Shown here: positions 57,150 through 64,000 of the stretch, piece by piece
Layout: each line of letters opens with the position of its first letter
How positions within the stretch are numbered: the first letter of the stretch is position 1
From: Petunia secreta
Taxonomy: Eukaryota > Streptophyta > Magnoliopsida > Solanales > Solanaceae
Length of the DNA: 64,000 bases
NCBI GenBank assembly: GCA_029990175.1
Contig: JARKIP010000065.1
Coordinates: forward strand, 28,622,501 to 28,686,500
Direction of reading: 5' to 3'
Translations under genes and position numbers: made by a program
Notes under the pieces: model-generated
What the model was told of the DNA's origin: nothing
Database searches by the model: none
The model's input: only the letters and a program-made list of their open reading frames with translations

Positions 57150-60100
57150 TCATCCGTGTATTTTGGTCATCCCTAACTCCAACCTGTTCCTTTCAAACTG
57201 TACCTTGTTCAAAGGTTTGGTAAATATGTCAGCTATTTGATCTTCAGTCCTGCATGAATTCATAGTAATCAGACCTTTTTCTACATTGTCTCTCAAGAAA
57301 TGGTGTCTGATATCAATGTGCTTGGTTCTTTTATGTTGGACTGGGTTCTTGGCAATGTTCACTGCACTGGTGTTGTCACAGAAAATTGGCACTGCTCTAC
57401 ACTTGATACCAAAGTCCTCCAGTTGTTGCTTGATCCACAGCAATTGTGAGCAACATGAAGCAGCTGCTACATACTCAGTTTCAGCTGTTGATAGAGCAAC
57501 TGAGTTTTGCTTCTTTGTAGCCCATGAGACCAAGCAGGGACCTAAAAAGTGTGCCATTCCTGAAGTGCTTTTCCTGTCCACCAGATGACCTGCATAATCT
57601 GCATCAGCAAAACCAATAAGTTCAAAAGTCCCACCTCTGGGATACCAAAGACCTAAATCCTGAGTCCCTTTCAGGTATCTCAGAATTCTCTTCACAGCTG
57701 TCAAGTGTGATTCCTTGGGCTTTGACTGAAATCTGGCACACAGTCCTACATTGTATACTATATCTGGTCGACTAGCTGTGAGATATAGAAGTGAACCAAT
57801 GATTCCTCTATATTTCGTTTCATTTGTCAAAGGACCAAGTTCATCCATGTCTAACTTTGTTCCAGGAGCTATAGGAGTAGTCATTTCCTTTGATCCTTCC
57901 ATGTCAAATTTCTTCAATAGTTCCTTGACATAATTTTGCTGATGAATCATGGTTCCTTCAGAAGTCTGCTTTATCTGCAACCCAAGAAAGAAGTTCAGTT
58001 CACCCATCATGCTCATTGCAAATTCACTTCCCATCAATTCTGCAAAACCTTTGCTCAGTTCTTCATCAGTAGCTCCAAAGATGATATCATCAACATACAC
58101 TTGCACTACCAGCAAATCCTTTCCTTTCTTCATGAGAAATAATGTGTTGTCAATTTTGCCTCTTGAAAAACCATTTTTCATCAGGAACCCTGAGAGTCTT
58201 TCATACCAGGCTCTAGGAGCTTGCTTCAAACCATACAAAGCCTTGTCCAGTTTGTAAACATGATCAGGAAATTCATTGCTCACAAAGCCTGGAGGCTGCA
58301 CCACATAGACTTCTTCATTCAAATAACCATTCAGAAAAGCACTCTTCACGTCCATCTGATACAGTGTGAATTCCATGTACGTGGCAAAAGCAATCAGCAT
58401 CCTAATGGCTTCCATCCTTGCAACTGGAGCAAAAGTTTCATCATAATCTATTCCTTCTTCCTGACTGTATCCTTGAACCACTAGTCTTGCCTTGTTCCTT
58501 GTCACTATCCCATGTTCATCCAGCTTGTTCCTGAATACCCATTTTGTTCCAATTATAGATCTGTCCTTCGGCTTAGGAACTAGATGCCACACCTTGCTTC
58601 GTTCAAATTGGTGAAGTTCCTCCTGCATAGCTAGAATCCAGTCTGGATCTTCTAGGGCTTCCTTTACATTCTTTGGTTCCAAGGATGAGAGAAATGGAAA
58701 GAATGCACAGAAGTTCTTCAATGCTGATCTAGTCATAATTCCAGTGTCCAACTCAGATAGGACATTCTCCAGTGGATGAGAACTTTGATACTTCCATGGC
58801 TTGATTTGAATCTTACTTGAAGGACCTGCAACATTCTCTGGGTTAGGTTCTTCTTGACTTTCTGGATTATCAGCCTCATCTGAAGTTCCCCCTGTCAAAT
58901 TGACTCCTTCATCCGAATTGTTCAGATCTTCCTTTCCATCCGAGTCCTCCAGTTCATCTGTGGTTTCTTCTCTCCTTAAACCAATTTCTTGATCATCTGC
59001 TTCAGTTTCTCCCAGTGTCTTATCTGATTCATCAAATACAACATGCATACTTTCTTCTACACTTTGTGTTCTTTTGTTAAGCACTTTGTATGCCTTACTT
59101 TAAGTTGAATATCCCAAAAATATCGCCTCATCACTCCTGGCATCAAACTTTCCCAAAGGTTCCTTCCCATTGTTGTGAACGAAACACTTACAACCAAAAG
59201 GTTTTAAATGAGCAATGCTTGGCTTTCTACCTCTGAGCAACTCATATGGAGTCTTGTCAAGAATTGCTCTAATGGAACACCTGTTCAACAAGTAACATGC
59301 AGTGTTTACAGCTTCAGCCCAAAAATTTCTTGCCAGCCCACTTGCTAACAGCATAGTTCTAGCCATATCTTCCAACCACCTGTTCTTCCTTTCAACCACA
59401 CCGTTTTGTTGGGGAGTTCTTGGTGCAGAAAAGTTGTGATCTATGCCATTCCTTGCACAATACTCAGAAATCTTGAGTTTTCAAACTCAGTACCATGATC
59501 AGATCTTATACTGATGATCTCAAGGCTTAGTCTTTTCTGAACCACACCAGCCCAATCATTGAAACTTTTGAAGGCTTCATCCTTAGAGACCAAGAACAGG
59601 GTCCAAGTATATCTTGAGTAGTCATCCACGATAACAAACACATATCTTTTTCCTCCACGGCTCCTGACTCTCATAGGTCCACATAGATCCATATGTATCA
59701 GCTCCAGTGGCTTTGTTGTGCTGACCACTTTCTTTGGTTTGAATGATGTTCTCACATGCTTTCCCTTTACACAGGCGTCACACATTTTTATGTTTTCAAA
59801 TTTCTTGCTTGGTAATCCACGAACCAGTTCCTTCAAAGCCAGCTTGTTTACCTGAGACAGACTTGCATGACCTAACCTTTTGTGCCACAGCTGAGAGTCA
59901 CTTTCTTGCACATTCAAGCAAGTCAGATTGTTCTCAGGTGAAGACTTCAGTGATGCCTTGTATACATTGTTCACCCTTTTTCCTTCCATCACCACTTCTC
60001 CACTCTGTAGGTTCTTTACGATGCAACCAACAGATGAGAAGCTCACTTCATTTCCTCTGTCACACAGTTGGGAGATACTTAGTAAATTATGTCTAAGACT

Positions 60101-60313
60101 ATCAACACAATAGACATTTTCAATTGCATGTTCCAGAGATCTCCCAATCTTTCCAATGCCTACTATCTGACCACTTTTTCCTCCTCCGAAGGCTACACTG
60201 CCCCCTTGAAATGCTGCGAGTGAGAGAAAGTTTCTTCTATCTCCTGTCATGTGCCTAGAACAACCGCTATCCAGAATCCAGCTTGAGTTGTTCTCCCTCA
60301 CTCCAGCCTGCAA
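57150..60313 (-). pseudogene. pol: Sirevirus-like pol (PR-IN-RT-RH), one frameshift and one stop
   Basis: The protease box (WILDSGCSRHMTGD) lies near 60245-60280. The pre-integrase region (LWHKRLGHASLSQVNKL...CDACVKGKH) follows at about 59750-59890. The integrase core (MDLCGPMRVRSRGGKRYVFV; DHGTEFEN) runs to a one-base frameshift near 59463-59478, then on through VERKNRWLEDMARTML. One in-frame stop lies at 59100-59102. RT and RNase H are open from 59084: QMDVKSAFLNG, catalytic YVDDIIFG, then LSTAETEYVAAASCCSQLLW and HIDIRHHFLRDNVEKG, ending at 57150. These two breaks apart, the polyprotein is complete. The start is in frame with gag across the single UGA. Confidence 0.93.
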
Positions 60314-60319
60314 GACAAA

Positions 60320-62593
60320 TCAGAGGTTAGTATTAGGAACCCAGACAAGCTTGGGTCCCTTCTTATGAGAAAATGGATAAATCAGGTCTTGTTTGGCCCA
60401 TTTGGGTAAGCCACATCTTTTATTTTTAGCCTTTGCCTTGCCGATATTAACACACTTTTGCTTAACATGACCAGTTTTACCACAAAAAGTGCATAACATG
60501 TTACAAGGTAGACCTACATATTTGCTTTTAGGAGTATATGGAGGCATGGGTTTCTTGAATCCTAATCCTTGTTTTCCTCTGTTTTGATTTTCAAGAACCC
60601 AATTCATAGCTTCAGAAGATTTATTCCATTTAGTCAGTCTGGTAAGTTCAAGTTTTGAGTCTTCAACCTTTTGGCTTAAAATCCTGTTTTTTTCAGTTTC
60701 CTGATACAGAATTTTGTTTGCTCTTTTCAGTTCATCTTCCAGAAAGGATTGAACTTCACTCATAACTTGCTTACCATTCTTACTTTCCCTTAACTGATTA
60801 TATTCCAATTCAAGCTCAGTAATCTTAGAGTTTGACAGAAGAGTCTGCCCTTTCAAGATGGCATTAGTTTCTTCAAGTTCAATATTCTGTTCCAGGAGAC
60901 TCTTGTGCTTAGTTCTAAGATTACTCAGTTCTTCAGTTAAGTTATCTTTTTCAAGTTTTTCCTTTTCATACCCTTCAATCAGGGTGGCTGTGATTAGAAT
61001 TAAATTTTCAGAAGAGTATGTATGTAAAGTTTCTTTTAGATCAGATAAGCATACCTCTGCTGAATTTCCTGCTTCCTCTCCATCAGTTGCCATAAGAGCA
61101 GAGTCCTTTTTGATGTTGTCAGCAATGTACAATTCCTTCAGTTTCTTCCATATTCCCTTGGCAGATTTGCACTCCAGTATCCGTGCATGCACATCCTCAG
61201 TAAGTCCTCTTCTTAGATACCCCACAGCCTTGGAGTTTGCTTGTAACCAGTCCAGATCTTGAGGGTCTAGTTCTTCCACTTTCTTTGGCACTAGGACACC
61301 ATTTACAGCTCTCTTCACAGGAACATGAGGTCCTCTTTTCACAATCAGCCACAAGCTGTAATCAGTTTCCTGTAGATAATTTTTCATCTGCTTCTTCCAG
61401 TGATTGTAATGACTCCCATTGAACACTGGTGGTTTTGATGGATCTCTTTCTCCTCTAAGTTCTCGAGGATCTTCTTCATCACAGCTAACGTCTGTCATAC
61501 CTGCTAGTGCTAGTGGTGAGTCATCCTCAGCCTCCTTTTCATGATCAGACTCACTATCAGTTGGTCCCCAGGTGGCATAAAAAGCTTCCTTCTTTTTCCT
61601 TCGTTCTGCTCTGAAGTTTGGGGGCCGTCTTGTCTTCTTTTTGTCTGTATCATATTCCTTAGTGATTTCCTTTTCCTTTTCCTTAGCAGCTCTGTTCTTC
61701 CTACTCGAACTCTCCTTGTTTCCTCGTTTGAACCCTTTAAACCTTCCCAGATTGAGCTTTTGTCTTAAAGCACTCACCATTGCGGCTTCTACTGATTGAA
61801 GATCAACATATTCATCAGTTTCTTCTGTTGCTTCCAGCGCAAGAGTCTTTTCCTTCTTTGCTGATGGTTTAGCCTTCGAATCCTTCATCATCTCATGAGT
61901 TTTCAGGCTTCCAACCAATTCTTCAAGCTTGATGGATTTTAACGGTTTTGATTCAATGATGGCAGTCATCTTTGGTTCCCATGCTTCAGGCAACACATTC
62001 AGGATTTTATCGACCATCTCTATTTCAGGCAGTTCCATCTCAAGGGATCTCATTTCATTTGTGATCATGGTCAACCTGGTCATCATGTCCTGAATCGACT
62101 CCTTCTCGCCCATAGTAAACAACTCAAATTGTCTCTTCAGCATTCTCCTTTTTGAGTCTTTTACTTCTGTAGTTCCTTCATGTGCAACCTGTAACGCATC
62201 CCATATTTCCTTAGCCGTCTTATATGATGATACTCGATTGAACTCCTCCAGACCAAGACCGCATATGACTAACCGCTTGGCCTTGTGATTCTTTTCGATC
62301 ATCTTATAATCCGTCTCATCAAACTCTTCCTTCAGTTTAGGTTCTTTTGAGGCAGTGGTTCCTTCACCAACAATTTTGGTGGGAATCAGATTTTCTTCAG
62401 AAACTATCAACCAAAGTTGATAGTCTTCAGCACATATGTAATTCTCCATCCTATTTTTCCACCATGCATAGTATTGCCCATTAAACTGTGGGGGCCTCAG
62501 AACCGATTGTCCTTCAGTAATTGTAGGCGGTGCACTCATTCTGATCCTTCTCAAGGTGTTAACCTTACAAGAGAAGACCCGCTCTGATACCAC
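60320..62593 (-). CDS. gag: Sirevirus-like gag, 757 codons, with two N-terminal-type domains
   Basis: The frame is open from 62593; the first ATG lies within the primer-site region, and the likelier start is the Met at residue 19 (MSAPPTITEG), just before the conserved block. Residues ~30-140 form a copia gag N-terminal domain (PPQFNGQYYAWWKNRMENY...EIWDALQVAHEG). The capsid part continues to ~250, then a Lys-rich region. A second, diverged copy of the N-terminal block is at ~384-500 (PPVFNGSHYNHWKKQMKNY...GIWKKLKELYIA). A long coiled coil spans ~545-660 and the zinc knuckle CTFCGKTGHVKQKC sits near ~705. It would form the virus-like particle. It ends at UGA (60320-60322), in the same frame as pol. 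No lesion is seen, so it may be translatable. Confidence 0.9.
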   Translation of the reverse strand: MVSERVFSCKVNTLRRIRMSAPPTITEGQSVLRPPQFNGQYYAWWKNRMENYICAEDYQLWLIVSEENLIPTKIVGEGTTASKEPKLKEEFDETDYKMIEKNHKAKRLVICGLGLEEFNRVSSYKTAKEIWDALQVAHEGTTEVKDSKRRMLKRQFELFTMGEKESIQDMMTRLTMITNEMRSLEMELPEIEMVDKILNVLPEAWEPKMTAIIESKPLKSIKLEELVGSLKTHEMMKDSKAKPSAKKEKTLALEATEETDEYVDLQSVEAAMVSALRQKLNLGRFKGFKRGNKESSSRKNRAAKEKEKEITKEYDTDKKKTRRPPNFRAERRKKKEAFYATWGPTDSESDHEKEAEDDSPLALAGMTDVSCDEEDPRELRGERDPSKPPVFNGSHYNHWKKQMKNYLQETDYSLWLIVKRGPHVPVKRAVNGVLVPKKVEELDPQDLDWLQANSKAVGYLRRGLTEDVHARILECKSAKGIWKKLKELYIADNIKKDSALMATDGEEAGNSAEVCLSDLKETLHTYSSENLILITATLIEGYEKEKLEKDNLTEELSNLRTKHKSLLEQNIELEETNAILKGQTLLSNSKITELELEYNQLRESKNGKQVMSEVQSFLEDELKRANKILYQETEKNRILSQKVEDSKLELTRLTKWNKSSEAMNWVLENQNRGKQGLGFKKPMPPYTPKSKYVGLPCNMLCTFCGKTGHVKQKCVNIGKAKAKNKRCGLPKWAKQDLIYPFSHKKGPKLVWVPNTNL

Positions 62594-62594
62594 T

Positions 62595-63521
62595 TGTTAT
62601 ACTTTATGCACCTCCTAAGGACACTAGAGAGGGGGGGGGGGGGTTGAATAGTGTCTCCCGATTTTCGCAAGAACTGTGTTCTTCTACTGTAGAACAAGGT
62701 TCTTAGAATTTCCTTCTACCTCCGTCTAACAAGAACATACACAGAACAGAACTCAAACTACACAAGGATTTTTACGTGAAAAAACTCCTTGCTCAAGGGA
62801 GAAAAAACCACGACCCACACTCTGGGATTTTAGCACTGAATCCACTAACACAAGAGCAATGTTTTAAATTACAAACTCTGTAACCAAGGGGCTACACTCT
62901 AGACCCTATTCACTAAACAAAGCTACACTCTAGCTTTTCTAGTAATCACAAAAGAGTTTACCTAATACATAAGCTTCTAGAATAAGCAAATAGGTAAAAC
63001 AATAAATGCTTGATACAATGACAACTTACAACTTACAACTCGATAATCCTAGACAAGAAATCTAGACTTAATACTCTGCATGCAATTTAGTCGTCTTCTT
63101 CAGCTTATCCACGTAGAAAGTTATTGAATCGCCTTTGCTTGTGCTCAACTCTCTGTGCGTGAATAATGAAATCAAAACTCGGCTGTCTCTACTACTGGCT
63201 TTTATATGAGTCGTGCAACCCTAGTTGAGTTCTACAAGGAATCCCCTTAATTAAGGTAAGTTGAGATTCGTAGTAACTCTTTTCCATGTTAACGTCTGAC
63301 TCTTTTCCATGCTTCGTAGACACAGCTGGGGCACTGCCTCTTTTAGTCCGACTAGGATACGTCTACAACCACGCGCCACTATTCCTAGTTCCACAGGGAT
63401 TTGCAACCCACAATCTTTTCAATCAAACGTGCCCTTCCCTTCAAGGACCAGGTTCTTCAGGTTCCTTGCATGAACCTCGGTGTCCTTCCTGTTTGTCATA
63501 CTTCAAAACCAGTTTTCAACA
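62595..63521 (-). repeat. 5' LTR of the Sirevirus-like element (right copy)
   Basis: 927 bp; it carries a 9-bp duplication (acttacaac, near 63025) absent from the left copy. The TATA-like box is at 63199-63207. The primer site is at 62581-62592, just inside. Confidence 0.93.
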
Positions 63522-64000
63522 CCCACACTTCTTCCTCACGATTCAACCGTCAGCGATGATCCGAGTTCTATTTTAGGGCTCTTATTTTAGTTTAAAAACT
63601 TGACGAATGTACTGGTAAGTGCATTTTCTATCTTATTCTTTTGTGTTGTCGATTATTTTTTTCAAAAAGGGCTTTAAATGTATAGGGTTTAAGGAATATC
63701 AGTAGGTCCTTTCTTTTGTTTAATATTCCTTCTTTGCTGTCATCTTTTTTATAGTGATGGGTCACGATTATTTGTATTTTCACCATGGCGGTGTGTTACA
63801 GGAAATGGCTATAACGGTGAGTTGGGTCATGTAACCGATCCAATAGATAAAGATCTCTTTTCACTTATGGAATTTGCAATTATACAAAGTCGCTTGGTTA
63901 TCTTATTATGGCTAGTTTTTACCTACAAAACCCTAGTAATGAAAAATTTCTTTTAATGGAAAATTAATTTTAATTGTTAAATGCTGTAGAACATATGAAT
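63522..64000. other. Host sequence right of the Sirevirus; possible 5'UTR
   Basis: It continues the host sequence from 52984. The first 90 bases are C/T-rich with an exon-like boundary actg/gtaagt at 63611-63614. This would fit a 5'UTR and first intron of a plus-strand gene beyond the window. No coding frame is recognised. Confidence 0.3.

Larger units (their letters stand above)
52985..63521 (-). mobile_element. Sirevirus-like Ty1/copia element with env-like gene
   Basis: LTRs at 52985-53904 and 62595-63521 start TGTTGAAA on the minus strand and end ATAACA. The primer site gctctgatacca (plus) is next to the right LTR, and a classic aaaaagggggaatt polypurine tract (minus) is next to the left LTR at 53905-53918. 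Flanking bases cccgc and cccac are a target duplication with one mismatch. Gag, pol and a third, env-like coding region lie between on the minus strand, the Sirevirus (SIRE1/Maximus) order. By eye the LTRs differ by 13 substitutions and a 9-bp indel, about 1.4%, making this the youngest dated element here. Confidence 0.94.

Overview
This is a repeat-dense piece of a plant nuclear genome, probably a eudicot and most likely Solanaceae. The evidence for that is an intron-split plant-type protein phosphatase 1 gene, a Stowaway-like MITE, a SINE remnant of a type I associate with Solanaceae, and several plant LTR-retrotransposon lineages. The family-level assignment is inference; no taxon marker was searched. 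Only one intact host gene is visible; at least 80% of the window is transposon-derived.

Left block (1-15420): the 3' part of a decayed Ty3/gypsy element (A, + strand) ends at an LTR at 3573-4320. A short spacer with a 51-bp minisatellite follows. Next comes a three-level nest. A Tekay/Del-like LTR (about 5030-14858) is split by a Tat-like element (6345-14699), which is itself split by an Athila-like element (9254 to about 13760). The Athila copy has a large internal deletion and no 3' LTR.

Host island (15421-24656): a Stowaway-like MITE at 15891-16142 lies about 255 bp upstream of a complete three-exon PP1 catalytic-subunit gene (16397-18110, 317 aa). About 6.5 kb downstream hold a 5'-truncated LINE on the minus strand, a tRNA-like SINE candidate and low-complexity tracts.

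Middle block (24657-40249): a Ty1/copia element with matching LTRs and a TTAAT target duplication. It is interrupted four codons past a PLTKP-type motif near the end of its RNase H by Ty3/gypsy element B (30424-38784, GAGAT duplication). Element B has a nearly whole pol, a 755-bp tandem duplication in gag, and a pol frame that runs into its 3' LTR.

Right block (40250-64000): a copia relic and a SINE stub lead into minus-strand gypsy element C (about 41009-51068). C has an unusual LTR-internal-LTR-internal layout, and one of its LTRs carries a 2609-bp minus-strand solo LTR (ATGTT duplication) full of tandem repeats. Then come a decayed Gly-rich/Ulp1-like coding relic and a young 10.5-kb Sirevirus-like copia element on the minus strand (52985-63521). 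The Sirevirus has a gag with two N-terminal-type domains, an almost intact pol, and an env-like third gene. The last 480 bases are host sequence that joins to the bases left of that element.

The elements do not work together as a pathway. They record successive insertions, and their order follows from nesting and LTR similarity. Lineage names for gypsy A, B and C (CRM-like chromovirus) rest on recognised motifs and the pol-into-LTR layout and are tentative.
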